64,000 nt of DNA from Streptomyces sclerotialus. GTDB lineage: Bacteria > Actinomycetota > Actinomycetes > Streptomycetales > Streptomycetaceae. The stretch covers positions 8,197,950-8,261,949 of the forward strand of contig NZ_JBFOHP010000002.1 of the NCBI RefSeq assembly GCF_040907265.1. Reading direction: 5' to 3'. Positions 1-8,175 of this stretch are shown here, piece after piece. A model generated the notes under the pieces. The model saw only the letters and a list, made by a program, of their open reading frames with translations, was not told where the DNA came from and ran no database searches. A program made the translations under genes and the position numbers. Numbering within the stretch: position 1 is the first letter of the stretch; every line of letters starts with the position of its first letter.

Positions 1-2
1 CG

Positions 3-230
3 CACCTGCGCTACAGCGGCGTGGCCCTGGCCTACAACCTCGCGGGCGCGCTGACGGGCTTCCTGCCCTTCCTCGCCACCGCCCTCCTGGACGCTGCCGG
101 CGGCGCCACCTCCTGGCCCGCGGCCGTTCTCCTGATGGCCATCGCCCTGCTCACCGCGCTGGGCGGCCTCCTGGGCGAACGCCTCCGCGTACGCGACAAC
201 GTGACCACCGACTCGTCATCCGCTTCCTGA
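3..230 (+). CDS. MFS transporter, MHS (metabolite:H+ symporter) type, 3' end only
   Basis: The frame is open from the window edge to the TGA at 228-230 and encodes the last ~75 residues of an integral membrane transporter. The visible part starts HLRYSGVALAYNLAGAL, which matches the last transmembrane region of ProP/MHS-type major facilitator symporters, where RYSG and the following glycine-rich helix are conserved. Two hydrophobic helices follow and the tail is short and polar. Most of the protein lies outside the window, so the substrate cannot be inferred. Other sugar-porter-like MFS families share this ending less well. Confidence 0.75.
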   Translation, partial: HLRYSGVALAYNLAGALTGFLPFLATALLDAAGGATSWPAAVLLMAIALLTALGGLLGERLRVRDNVTTDSSSAS

Positions 231-282
231 CTCGGTGTCCCTGATCCGGTGCTCCTGACCTGGTGTTCCTGACACGGTGCCT
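227..282. repeat. 14-bp tandem repeat, four degenerate copies
   Basis: Four consecutive units of the form CTGANYCGGTGYYC begin at 227, 241, 255 and 269, directly overlapping and following the stop codon of the upstream transporter gene. The unit length is not a multiple of three and the array is non-coding. No hairpin is formed. It belongs to a set of short tandem arrays scattered over the window. Confidence 0.7.
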
Positions 283-458
283 GCCTGGGGCCGCCGCGCC
301 GGCGGGGTCAGGCAGGCGGAAGTCCTGGTTTCTGCACCACCCGTGCCCCCCCGCCACCCCCCCGCCACCGGGCGGGGTCCGGCTGCCGACCCCGCCCTCG
401 TACCCGGCTAGTGTGGATCGAGATCAAGCTGGCAGGCGCAGTGTGAAACGGGGGCGGA

Positions 459-1682
459 GTGCGGGCAACACACGCGGACAAGCAGGTGATCGACGAGACC
501 GTCGGCGCGGTCAACGGCCTGACAACACGATGGGCGGAGACGGTCGCGAGCGGCACGGTGCTCTCCGCGGCCGGTGTGTGGCCGCTGCTCGCCTTCCTCG
601 CCGACGGCGCGAGCGGCACGGCGCGCGACCAGTTGGCGGAGGCCGTCGGTCTGCCCGCCGACCGTGCGGCACACACCGCGCGGACGTTCCTTGTCGCGCT
701 CGACGAACTCCGGGGAGTGGACGCGGCGCTGGGGCTGTGGACCAGCCGGAAGCTGAAGGCGCGAGCGGAATGGCTCGCGGGGCTGCCGCCGCACGCCCAC
801 CGCAACTTGACCGGTTGGCTCAGGTCCGACCGGAAGGCGCTCGACAGGTGGGCGGCGGAACGGACCCGCGGGCTGGTCAAGCAGATGCCGGTCGCCTTGC
901 GCAGGGACACCGAACTGGTACTGGCGAGCGCGCTCGTCATGGAGACCGAGTGGATACGTCCCTTCGCCGCCGGTTACGCCTGTCCCCGTTCGGGCCCGTG
1001 GGAAGACCGCGAGCTGGCCGGGCTGCACCGCACCACCTCGCTGCTGGACCGCGTCGGCGTGGCGGACACCCCTGCCGGACACGTGACCGACCTCAGAGTG
1101 GTGGGCACCGCCGGCATGGACGTGCACCTGCTCCTCGGTGACGAGACCATGCCCCCGGGCCAGGTACTGAAGGCAGGCGTCGGCATCCTCGCCGGGCGGC
1201 ACCACGTCGTACCGGGCGGCCGACTCCCGTACGGCACGGCCGGACCCGGCGTCACCGTGCACGAGGCGCGCCACTTCCGCCCCACTCCGCCGAAGCTCCA
1301 CGTCAACACCGTCGCCTTCGACATCTTCGGCGAGCACGACCTGACGAGCCACGCCGGCCTCTTCGGGCTGAGCGCGGCGACCGACCGGTCCGCGGGCCAC
1401 TTCCCCGGCATCAGCGACCGGCCGACGGCGATCGGCTCCGCCAGACAGGCGGCCACCGCGGCCTTCACCGAGAAGGGCTTCAAGTCCGCAGCGGTGACCG
1501 CCATGGCGCTGATGGCAGGCAGCGCCCGGCTCCCGGAGGAGAAGTACGTGACCACCGAGGTGTACGCCACCTTCGACCGCCCCTTCGGCTTCCTGGCCGT
1601 ACACCGCCTCTCAGGCCTCGTCCTCGCGGCCGGCTGGGTCACGGAGCCGCAGCCGTACCGAGAGGAGGGAATCAACGGGTGA
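459..1682 (+). CDS. Serpin-family protein (serine protease inhibitor)
   Basis: This 407-residue protein has the length and fold signature of a serpin. Near its C-terminus the hinge-like stretch ATAAFTEKGFKSAAVTAMAL lies where serpins carry the small-residue reactive-centre-loop hinge, and it is followed by FDRPFGFLAVHRLSGLVLAAGWV, equivalent to the serpin signature FxRPFLFxIxxxxTGxxLFxGRV. The N-terminal 'SAAGVWPLLAFLADGASG' resembles the serpin helix with SPxSI and GAxG. The start is a GTG at 459 behind a purine-rich stretch. No signal peptide is evident, so an intracellular target is possible. The loop sequence is unusually poor for a classical inhibitor (no clear P1 Arg), so it may be a non-inhibitory serpin. 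Confidence 0.75.
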   Translation: MRATHADKQVIDETVGAVNGLTTRWAETVASGTVLSAAGVWPLLAFLADGASGTARDQLAEAVGLPADRAAHTARTFLVALDELRGVDAALGLWTSRKLKARAEWLAGLPPHAHRNLTGWLRSDRKALDRWAAERTRGLVKQMPVALRRDTELVLASALVMETEWIRPFAAGYACPRSGPWEDRELAGLHRTTSLLDRVGVADTPAGHVTDLRVVGTAGMDVHLLLGDETMPPGQVLKAGVGILAGRHHVVPGGRLPYGTAGPGVTVHEARHFRPTPPKLHVNTVAFDIFGEHDLTSHAGLFGLSAATDRSAGHFPGISDRPTAIGSARQAATAAFTEKGFKSAAVTAMALMAGSARLPEEKYVTTEVYATFDRPFGFLAVHRLSGLVLAAGWVTEPQPYREEGING

Positions 1683-1856
1683 CCGGCGGTGCCGACGGCG
1701 ACGGTGGACGACGACGGTGTGGGGGTTCTGCTGCTGTGCGAGTACGCAATTCGGACGCCATGGGGCGAGGCCCTCGACGAGTGACACGGGAGTGTTCCTG
1801 ACGGGGGCCGACCACCGGCACTCCGGGGAGTCTCTCTCCCTGCCTCCGCCAGTGGG

Positions 1857-2099
1857 TCACACCTGCTTGAGCAGCGGTGGGACGGTCGGTACTTCGGAGG
1901 CGTTGTCGATGTCCTCGGCGGTCATCCTGAAGCTGTCGGGGTAGGCCTCGCGCCGGGTGCGGCGGGCGGGTTCGCTGGTGCGCCAGCAGTAGAGGCACTG
2001 CCGGCATTGCAGTACCTCCCACACTCCGGGGACGGGCGAGGCGAAGAGCTGCTCGATCGTCTCGTGGGCGCAGCGCGGGCACATCGTGATGTCGGCCAT
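1857..2099 (-). CDS. vdcD: Non-oxidative hydroxyarylic acid decarboxylase subunit D
   Basis: This 80-residue protein begins MADITMCPRCAHETIEQLF and carries two CxxC pairs (CPRC and CRQC) plus the motif QCLYCWRTSEPARRT, which are the marks of the small D subunit of vanillate/4-hydroxybenzoate decarboxylases (VdcD/ShdD). It ends with the usual ...VPPLLK tail. The ATG at 2099 was chosen because known D subunits start a few residues before the first CxxC; the longer upstream reading is non-conserved. It lies 62 bp downstream of vdcC on the same strand. The D subunit is required for activity in characterised three-gene systems, although it has no known catalytic residue. Confidence 0.85.
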   Translation of the reverse strand: MADITMCPRCAHETIEQLFASPVPGVWEVLQCRQCLYCWRTSEPARRTRREAYPDSFRMTAEDIDNASEVPTVPPLLKQV

Positions 2100-2161
2100 G
2101 GCGGTTGTCGTTCCTCGAGTTCCTCGGTACGGGTGACGGTGGATCAGTAGCTGGTGCCGGG

Positions 2162-3586
2162 TCAGCGGTTGGCGGTGAGCTGCTGGAGCTTGGTGAGCCA
2201 TGCGGCGGCCTCGGGCAGGTCACGGACCTGGTTCCCGTAGTTGCCGCGCCTGTCCGGCGCGACAGGGGTGGTGGCGTCGATGACGAGCTTGTCGACGATG
2301 CCGGGGGACTGGGCCTGCGGAGCGAGTTCGAGGACGGAGAGGTTCGGGACTGTGATCAGGTCTCCGGACGGGTTCATCTTCGTGGACAGCGCCCACATCA
2401 CCTGGGGCAGGTTGAACGGGTCGACGTCCTCGTCCACCACGATCACCGTGGCCGCGTACCCGAGCCCGTGCGGCAGAGTCAGGACGCGCATGCCGACCGC
2501 CTTCGCGAAGCCCCCGTACCGCTTCTTCGTCGACACGATGACGACCAGCCCGTGGGTGTACATGGCGTTGACCGCCTGCACCTCGGGGAACTCGGCCTTC
2601 AGCTGCTCGTACAGCGGCACGCAGGTGTTGGCGGCCATCAGGTAGTCGATCTCGGTCCACGGCATACCGAGGTACAGATGCTCGAAGATCGGGTTCGTGC
2701 GGTAGGAAATCTTGTCGATGCGGATCACCGTCATGTTGCGTCCGCCCGAGTAGTGGCCGGTGAACTCGCCGAACGGGCCCTCGATCTCGCGCTTGCGGCC
2801 TTCGATGACACCCTCGATGACCACCTCGGAGCCCCACGGCACCGGCAGGCCGTGCAGTGGCGATTCGGCGATCGGGGCGGGGGCGCCGCGCAGCGCGCCG
2901 GCCAGCTCGTACTCGTTCTGGTCGTACTTCATGGGCGTGGACGCGACGATGGAGATGACCGGGTCATTGCCGAGCGTGATGGCGATGGGCAGGTCCTCGC
3001 CCTGCTCCTCGGCCTTGCGCAGGTGCTGGGCGATGTCGTGCATGGGCACGGGCTGGAGGGCGAGCTTGCGCTTGCCCTTGACCTCGATGCGGTAGATGCC
3101 GACGTTCTGCTTGCCGCTGTTCTCCGGGTCCTCGGGATCCTTGGAGACGACCGCGGCCTTGTCGATGTAGAAGCCGCCGTCACCGTCGTTGAGGCGGATC
3201 AGCGGCAGCACCTGGAAGATGTCGACGTCATCGCCCTCCTGGCTGTTCTCCGCCCACAGCGGGTCTGCCCGCCACTCCGGCGCGACCGGGAAGTCGGCCC
3301 AGCGGCGGATGAACTCGGCGACCTGCTCCTTGGTCCCGGTGCCCTTCGGGAGTCCCAGGGCGAGGGCGTGATTGGCCCAGGAGCCGTGCACGTTCATCGC
3401 GATGCGGGCGTCGGTGAAACCCTTGACGTTGTCGAAGTACAGGGCGGGGGCGGCGTCGCCCAGACGCGGCGCGGCGTTCGCGGCCGCGGCGATGTCCGGC
3501 TCCGGCATCACCTCCTCGGTGACACGAAGGAGCTGCCCTTCCTCGTCCAGGGTGTCCAGGAAACTGCGAAGGTCGTCATAGGCCAT
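2162..3586 (-). CDS. vdcC: UbiD-family decarboxylase, vanillate/4-hydroxybenzoate type (subunit C)
   Basis: This 474-residue protein is full length for UbiD enzymes, which decarboxylate aromatic acids using prenylated FMN. Family marks are visible: the conserved GPFGEFTGHYS segment with the catalytic Glu region, 'ENSGKQNVGIYRIEVKGKRKLALQ' containing the R/K residues that bind prFMN-Mn, and IPYLM-like 'EIDYLMAANTC'. The closest type is VdcC, which makes guaiacol from vanillate. It is the first gene of a C-D pair read toward lower coordinates. Unlike the classic vdcBCD order, no flavin prenyltransferase (UbiX/VdcB) gene precedes it; the region upstream instead holds tandem repeats and a divergent AraC regulator. 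Confidence 0.9.
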   Translation of the reverse strand: MAYDDLRSFLDTLDEEGQLLRVTEEVMPEPDIAAAANAAPRLGDAAPALYFDNVKGFTDARIAMNVHGSWANHALALGLPKGTGTKEQVAEFIRRWADFPVAPEWRADPLWAENSQEGDDVDIFQVLPLIRLNDGDGGFYIDKAAVVSKDPEDPENSGKQNVGIYRIEVKGKRKLALQPVPMHDIAQHLRKAEEQGEDLPIAITLGNDPVISIVASTPMKYDQNEYELAGALRGAPAPIAESPLHGLPVPWGSEVVIEGVIEGRKREIEGPFGEFTGHYSGGRNMTVIRIDKISYRTNPIFEHLYLGMPWTEIDYLMAANTCVPLYEQLKAEFPEVQAVNAMYTHGLVVIVSTKKRYGGFAKAVGMRVLTLPHGLGYAATVIVVDEDVDPFNLPQVMWALSTKMNPSGDLITVPNLSVLELAPQAQSPGIVDKLVIDATTPVAPDRRGNYGNQVRDLPEAAAWLTKLQQLTANR

Positions 3587-3613
3587 GGGGTGGCGCCTTT
3601 CTTCAGCTCTTCA

Positions 3614-3790
3614 GCGGTATGGGGCCTCATGGGGCCTCATGGGGCTCCATGAAGCCTCTTGCGACGCGGCGCGTTGCGGCGCGACGCGGTGCGTTGCGGT
3701 GCGGGGGCTCCGAGGTACGGAAAGGAAAGGTCGACTGGGAAGGCCGACTGGAAAGGTCGACTGGGAAAGTCGACTGGAAAGGTGGACCGA
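3614..3790. repeat. Low-complexity intergenic block with three tandem arrays
   Basis: The space between vdcC and the divergent AraC gene contains, in order, ~10-bp repeats of GGGGCCTCAT, a 20-bp unit rich in GCGTTGCGGYGCG repeated about twice (3661-3704), and five 13-14-bp units around GAAAGGTCGACTGG (3721-3788), each carrying a GTCGAC-like core. Both divergent promoters must lie here. The regular GTCGAC spacing could serve as repeated protein-binding sites, but simple slippage is equally possible. Confidence 0.6.
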
Positions 3791-3913
3791 TTCGGTCTTC
3801 CCTTTCCGGAAGGCAATCGAGTCCCTGACTTCCCTCAGTCCCTCTGGCCGGTTCCGCTGCACTTCACGCTAGGTGCCTCTGCCCGATGTCGAGCCGTATC
3901 CTGAAGACACGTT

Positions 3914-4810
3914 ATGGACAGAAACAGACACGCAAGCATCACGGAAGTGCCCTTCCGCGCCACCGCGGGAGCCCCGCCCGGAGCGGAGGTCCTCGCCCTG
4001 GCCGCGCTGGCGAACCGCGCCCGGGGCCATGACGTGGACGCCTACTCACCCATGCGGCCGGCCTTCCACCACCTGATCGCCGTGCGCTCCGGACGGCTGA
4101 CCTGCTCCGTGGACTTCACCGACCATGCTGTGACCGACGGTGACTGGCTGTGGGTACGTCCAGGGCAGATCCTCCAGTTCCGCTCCGGTCTGACGACGAC
4201 CGAAGGCACCGTCGTCCTCTTCCAGCCCGGGTTCCTCGGCGCGGCCGCCACGGGAGCCGCCCGCGTGGACCGGCCCGCACTGCGGACCGAGCCGTTGCAT
4301 CCCCCGGAGGCCGCACAGGATGTCCTGCAACGCACACTGGACCTGCTGGAGAGCGAGTACGGACGGCTGGCCGAGCTGCCCTTGGAGATGCACATCGAGG
4401 TCGTACGTCATCTCCTCTCCGTCCTCCTCCTGCGCCTGGCCCACCTGCAGCACGGCCAGGACGAGGAATCGGGCAGCGACAGCGATGCGTTCCGCCGCTT
4501 CCAACAGGCCGTCGAACGGGACTTCGCCCGCACACACCGGGTGGAGGACTACGCACGGCAGCTCGGCTACAGTGTCCGCACCCTCACCCGCGCCACTCGC
4601 GTGGCCGCCGGTTGCGGAGCGAAGCGGTTCATCGACGACCGCGTACTGCTCGAAGCCAAACGGCTGCTCGTGCACACGACGCTGACCGCATCCGCCGTCG
4701 GCGAACGCCTCGGTTTCCCTGACCCGACCGTTTTCACCAAGTTCTTCAGAAGCCGAACCGGTGAAACCCCGGCCGCCTTCCGCCTCCGCGCCAAGGGCAC
4801 CGCGTCCTGA
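3914..4810 (+). CDS. AraC-family transcriptional regulator
   Basis: This 298-residue protein has an N-terminal cupin-like sensory domain (residues ~15-115, with 'DGDWLWVRPGQILQF') and a C-terminal AraC double helix-turn-helix (residues ~200-295, ending GFPDPTVFTKFFRSRTGETPAAFR, the second HTH signature). The ATG at 3914 is the first in frame after the low-complexity leader. It is divergent from vdcCD, so regulation of that operon in response to an aromatic acid is the simplest inference. AraC proteins of this cupin type often sense small aromatic or sugar ligands. Confidence 0.85.
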   Translation: MDRNRHASITEVPFRATAGAPPGAEVLALAALANRARGHDVDAYSPMRPAFHHLIAVRSGRLTCSVDFTDHAVTDGDWLWVRPGQILQFRSGLTTTEGTVVLFQPGFLGAAATGAARVDRPALRTEPLHPPEAAQDVLQRTLDLLESEYGRLAELPLEMHIEVVRHLLSVLLLRLAHLQHGQDEESGSDSDAFRRFQQAVERDFARTHRVEDYARQLGYSVRTLTRATRVAAGCGAKRFIDDRVLLEAKRLLVHTTLTASAVGERLGFPDPTVFTKFFRSRTGETPAAFRLRAKGTAS

Positions 4811-4865
4811 AGCGTGCTCCTGGCTGCCCTCCACGCGGGTGTACGGGCGGCACCGCGCGGGCGCT

Positions 4866-5891
4866 TCAGCCGCTCAGCGGTTCCCACAGCGCTCCTGCGA
4901 GAGGAGCGGACGGCCGTCCCCACGTCAGGGCGGTGCCGTTCACCAGTCCGGGCTGGGGGAGGCCGGCAAGAGAGGGGGCCTCAAGAGCGTCTGCCATCTC
5001 TTCCAGGTAGGTGGTCAGTGAGGCGTACTCGGGATCACGTTCTCCGAACTTCCCCCACATGCATACCTCACCCGTGCGGGCGTTGAGATACAGCCCGTAC
5101 GTACAGTCCTCCGCACTCGAAGAGCAGACGGGAAACCAATCAGCCTTCCACAGCGTGAACTCGTCGCCGTTCTCCCGCCGCTGGGCCAGCATTTCCTCGT
5201 GCCGCTGAAAGTCCATCTGACGTCGGTACACCTCGGCCACACTGCCGAGCCGCATGGGCGCCCAATTCCCCAGCATGAACACTGCACTCAGTCCAGGCCC
5301 TGCCGCTCCCGCACGCAGCCGCCACAGCGCCCGTAGCGCAGCCGGGACCCGGACGCCAAGCGCTTCTTCCAGTGCCGTGATCTCGCTCTCGGACGCGCCC
5401 GGCTCGAGCGAAGCGTACGAAGCGGGGGCGTTTTCCCGCAGCCGGCACTCGATCCGGTGCCACGCAGCAGCCACCTGGCGTGCCTGCAGCTCTTCCTGCT
5501 GGGCATCGAACCCCGGCTCCTTCTCGTGCTCCTCGTGCTTCTCGTGCTCCTCGTGCCGCTGGGGCAGTCGGCTCGGCTGCGCCGCTTCGATGCGCTGAAT
5601 CCGTACCCGCCCTGCCTCCAGCACGGGAGGGCCGTAGGCGTAGAACACGTCCAGCTGCGGGCAGTCCTCGAAAACCTCGCCGTCGATGTGCGCGACATAG
5701 TGGGAAGGGTCTTCCAGTGGGCTGCCCAGCAGGGGATTGTCCGCGAGCTGCCCGCACAGCACCTTCAGGGCGTATCCCACACCCTTTCCCAGCTTCGTGC
5801 CGCGCTCGCGTAACTCCGCCGGCAAGTCGACAACCACAGCATGCTCCTCATCCGTCGCCGCACACGTATTTGCTGGTAACCCGTAGGTCAA
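4866..5891 (-). CDS. SMI1/KNR4 (SUKH)-domain protein with an unassigned N-terminal domain
   Basis: The 341-residue product has two parts separated by a charged repeat linker (HEEHEKHEEHEKE at about 113-125). The first ~105 residues, with 'HYVAHIDGEVFEDCPQLDVFYAYGPP', form a compact domain that I do not recognise. Residues ~155-330 look like a SMI1/KNR4 domain: 'SESEITALEEALGVRVPAALRALW' is the typical opening helix, followed by WxPM and a Y-rich middle. SUKH proteins are commonly toxin-immunity or adaptor proteins. The proposed TTG start at 5891 overlaps the stop codon of the upstream MarR gene (TTGA), which suggests translational coupling; it would place a rare TTA leucine codon (bldA-dependent) at codon 5. 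A start further inside cannot be excluded. Confidence 0.6.
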   Translation of the reverse strand: MTYGLPANTCAATDEEHAVVVDLPAELRERGTKLGKGVGYALKVLCGQLADNPLLGSPLEDPSHYVAHIDGEVFEDCPQLDVFYAYGPPVLEAGRVRIQRIEAAQPSRLPQRHEEHEKHEEHEKEPGFDAQQEELQARQVAAAWHRIECRLRENAPASYASLEPGASESEITALEEALGVRVPAALRALWRLRAGAAGPGLSAVFMLGNWAPMRLGSVAEVYRRQMDFQRHEEMLAQRRENGDEFTLWKADWFPVCSSSAEDCTYGLYLNARTGEVCMWGKFGERDPEYASLTTYLEEMADALEAPSLAGLPQPGLVNGTALTWGRPSAPLAGALWEPLSG

Positions 5892-6406
5892 TCGGTGGAT
5901 ATGTCATGCCCTTCCCGTGCGGCGGGCTGTCGGGCCACCGACGGGTCCTGTTGCTGCAAAGTCAGGAGCAGACGGCTCAGGGCGGGCAGGGCCGCGGTCA
6001 GCGCTGCCCGGTCCGTCGGCGGTAGCTCGTCGCTCGCCCGGGCCAGCGTCGCCGTGCTCGCGCTGTCGTAGCGCTCCAGCAGGCGGAGCGCTTCGGCGGA
6101 GGCCGTGAGCGTCACGGTGCGCAGGTTGTGCGGATGCGGTACCCGCTGCACCAGGCCGGCCGCCGTCATGGCGCGCACCAGGTTGCTCACCGTGGACGGT
6201 GCGATCCGCAGCCGGGCCGCCGCCTCGCGCGGAGCCAGCCCCTCGGGGGCCGCTGCCAGCGCGCGCAGCAGTTCGATCTGCGCCTCGGGCAGGTCGGGCA
6301 GGCCTTCGGCGTTCCGGGTGGCGCGCAGTACGGCGCGCCGTAGGGGCCCGAGGAGCCTGCCGAGTTCGATGGCGACGTGGCCGGTGTCTGCTGCGCTGTT
6401 GTCCAT
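5888..6406 (-). CDS. MarR-family transcriptional regulator
   Basis: This 172-residue protein (from the ATG at 6406, MDNSAADTG) has the MarR winged helix: helices at '[33 protein letters not shown]' followed by the wing '[18 protein letters not shown]'. It is divergent from the phenolic acid decarboxylase gene with a 113-bp shared promoter region containing repeated TTTTG...CAAAA palindromes. MarR and PadR proteins that sense hydroxycinnamates are known regulators of phenolic acid decarboxylases, so control of padC is likely. A start nine codons upstream is possible but would run into the putative operator. Confidence 0.85.
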   Translation of the reverse strand: MDNSAADTGHVAIELGRLLGPLRRAVLRATRNAEGLPDLPEAQIELLRALAAAPEGLAPREAAARLRIAPSTVSNLVRAMTAAGLVQRVPHPHNLRTVTLTASAEALRLLERYDSASTATLARASDELPPTDRAALTAALPALSRLLLTLQQQDPSVARQPAAREGHDISTD

Positions 6407-6435
6407 GGTCCTATTCTGCCCGCCGCGCGGCATGC

Positions 6436-6464
6436 TTTTGCAGCAAAACTGTTTTGTGGCAAAA
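6436..6464. promoter_or_regulatory. Putative MarR operator, two adjacent TTTTGNNGCAAAA palindromes
   Basis: Two 13-bp near-palindromes, TTTTGCAGCAAAA (6436-6448) and TTTTGTGGCAAAA (6452-6464), stand 16 bp apart centre to centre between the divergent marR and padC genes. Such A/T-rich words are rare in this GC-rich window. The position and symmetry suit a MarR dimer binding two sites. Binding is inferred. Confidence 0.55.
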
Positions 6465-6519
6465 TCGAAAGCGGCGGGAGCCGTACGGGCGACCGCCGCG
6501 TACCACTGAGGAGGACCCC

Positions 6520-7041
6520 ATGACCACCACCGTCGAGAACCCCGTACCGCCGCAGGACCTGGCCGGCATCGTGGGGCACCGGTTCATCTACACGTACGCC
6601 AACGGCTGGAAGTACGAGATGTACGTGAAGAACGCCACCACGATCGACTACCGCATCCACACCGGCATGGTCGGCGGCCGCTGGGTCAAGGATCAGGAGG
6701 TCGACCTGGTGCAGCTGGCCGACGACACCTACAAGGTCTCGTGGAACGAGCCGACGGGCACCTCGGTCGTCGTGAACGTGCTGCCCCGCCGGCGCGTCCT
6801 GCACGGCACGATCTTCTTCCCGCACTGGATCGAGGAGGACGGCAGCAAGACCGTCCTGTACCAGAACGAGCACCTGGACGAAATGCGCGCCTTCCGCGAC
6901 GCCGGCCCGACCTACCCGATCTACGTCGTACCGGAGTTCGCGAAGATCACCCTGTTCGAGTACGTCGGGGAGAACGACGAGGGCGTCGTCGCCGTGGGCC
7001 CGGCCGATCTGCCCGCCGGCTTCGCCGACCGCATCAACTGA
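6520..7041 (+). CDS. padC: Phenolic acid decarboxylase
   Basis: This 173-residue cytosolic enzyme matches the length and sequence pattern of PadA/PadC, which decarboxylate ferulic and p-coumaric acids to 4-vinylguaiacol and 4-vinylphenol without cofactor. Visible family stretches are '[20 protein letters not shown]' and '[19 protein letters not shown]', which contain the substrate-binding Tyr and Arg residues and the catalytic region, and 'GTIFFPHWI'. It has a strong GAGGAGG ribosome-binding site before the ATG at 6520. The downstream DUF3237 gene starts 8 bp after its stop. Together with vdcCD it points to non-oxidative removal of lignin-derived phenolic acids. Confidence 0.93.
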   Translation: MTTTVENPVPPQDLAGIVGHRFIYTYANGWKYEMYVKNATTIDYRIHTGMVGGRWVKDQEVDLVQLADDTYKVSWNEPTGTSVVVNVLPRRRVLHGTIFFPHWIEEDGSKTVLYQNEHLDEMRAFRDAGPTYPIYVVPEFAKITLFEYVGENDEGVVAVGPADLPAGFADRIN

Positions 7042-7048
7042 GGACGCC

Positions 7049-7519
7049 GTGACCGCCACACCGGCGCCCCCGACGCTCTCCTTCTTCGCCCATGTGTCGA
7101 TCGCCGTCGGCCCGCCGGTCGACCTCGGTGCGGCGCCCACCGGCCACCGGCGACTCGTCCCCATCGTCGGGGGCTCCTTCCACGGGCCCCGGATGCACGG
7201 CCGGGTCCTGGCCGGTGGCGCCGACAACCAGGTACTGCACAGCGCGACGCTGACCGAACTGGACGCCCAGTACGCGCTGGAAACCGACCAGGGGGAGCGG
7301 ATCTCGATCCGTAACACCGGGATCCGCTCCGGCACCCCCGAGGACATCGCGGCGATCGTCCGGGGTGAGCCGGTACCGCCCGAACGCGTCTACTTCCGCA
7401 GCGTCCCCGCCTTCGCCACAGCCGCGCCTCGGCTCGCCTGGCTCAACGAGCGGATCTTCGTCGCCCGCGGCGAACGCCGCCCCGACAGCGTCGGACTCGA
7501 CGTCTTCGTCGTCGACTGA
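7049..7519 (+). CDS. DUF3237-domain protein
   Basis: This 156-residue protein fits the DUF3237 family: it opens with a β-strand pattern 'FFAHVSIAVGPPVDLG', then 'HRRLVPIVGGSFHGPRMHGRVLAGGADNQ', a typical segment of the family, and 'YFRSVPAFATAAPRLAWLNERIFVARGER' near the end. No catalytic residue is known for the family. The GTG start at 7049 is 8 bp behind the padC stop, so the two are almost certainly cotranscribed, suggesting a role in phenolic acid metabolism or binding of a related compound. Confidence 0.8.
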   Translation: MTATPAPPTLSFFAHVSIAVGPPVDLGAAPTGHRRLVPIVGGSFHGPRMHGRVLAGGADNQVLHSATLTELDAQYALETDQGERISIRNTGIRSGTPEDIAAIVRGEPVPPERVYFRSVPAFATAAPRLAWLNERIFVARGERRPDSVGLDVFVVD

Positions 7520-7595
7520 GGCCGCCGGCGTTCGTTCCGTCCTCGGGCGCGAAGACACGGGCCGACGGTGACCCGTAGGAACGGCGGTCCGCCAC

Positions 7596-7635
7596 AGCCG
7601 ACGAAGCCGCCCGCGCAGGGGCGACTTCGTCGGCT
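7596..7635. terminator. Hairpin terminator between padC operon and the convergent lipoprotein remnant
   Basis: An 11-bp perfect inverted repeat, AGCCGACGAAG (7596-7606) and CTTCGTCGGCT (7625-7635), with an 18-base GC-rich loop, sits 76 bp downstream of the DUF3237 stop and upstream of a convergent gene end. There is no U-tract, as is common in actinobacteria. Location between convergent genes suggests it works in both directions. Confidence 0.7.
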
Positions 7636-7661
7636 GCTGCATGTGTGTGGGCGGGGGAGTC

Positions 7662-8157
7662 TCAGCCGGCCCTGCGGAAGGAGTCGATGGGGCCGCCCCA
7701 GCCTCCCTCAGGGCCTTCCCAGCTGATGGCCGGCGCGCCCTCGCCCTTCATCCCGACGGTGCCCAGGCCACGCCACGCCACGCCCGCCATCGCTGCCACC
7801 CTCGCACGAGAGCGTCAGTGAAACGGCTTCCCCGCTCTTCTCCTCGCCCTTCTCCTTGCCCTTCTTCTTGTCCGGCTTCAGAGTGCCCGTGCAGTCCAGT
7901 TCCGGTCCCTTGGTGGTCACCTTGCCGTCCTCGATGGGCAGGGTGGCCAGGTCGTCGGCGTCCTTGGCTTCGATGAGGGACTTCCAGGACCCGGCGGCAC
8001 GGTCGATCAGCGGCTGCTCGCCCGCGGGCTTCGCACTCGGCGACTGCTTGTCCGCTGCGCTGCCCTTCGCTTCCGCCGCGCCGGTGCTGCCGCTGCTCGA
8101 GCAACCGCTGAGCAGGAGGCCGGTGACGGCGGCCGCGACCGCCCGCGGTGTACTGCC
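7662..8157 (-). pseudogene. Small lipoprotein, broken at both ends
   Basis: A lipobox-like stretch GLLLSGCSSSGS at about 8130-8095 is followed by a lysine-rich secreted domain ('IDRAAGSWKSLIEAKDADD', 'DKKKGKEKGEEKSGEAVSL', 'LSCEGGSD'). The expected C-terminus, '...AISWEGPEGGWGGPIDSF', is present but in another frame, so a frameshift lies near 7780. Upstream, an in-frame TAG at 8158-8160 and the lack of an ATG/GTG/TTG before the lipobox mean the start of the signal peptide is gone. The intact relatives are small conserved Streptomyces lipoproteins of unknown function. Either decay or base-call errors could account for this. Confidence 0.55.
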
Positions 8158-8175
8158 CTACGCACTGCGGAGGGC

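Noticed and set aside
2105..3652. 515-codon plus-strand open frame opposite vdcC
   Set aside because: Antisense shadow of vdcC; composition dominated by DVLRG-type residues with no recognisable domain.
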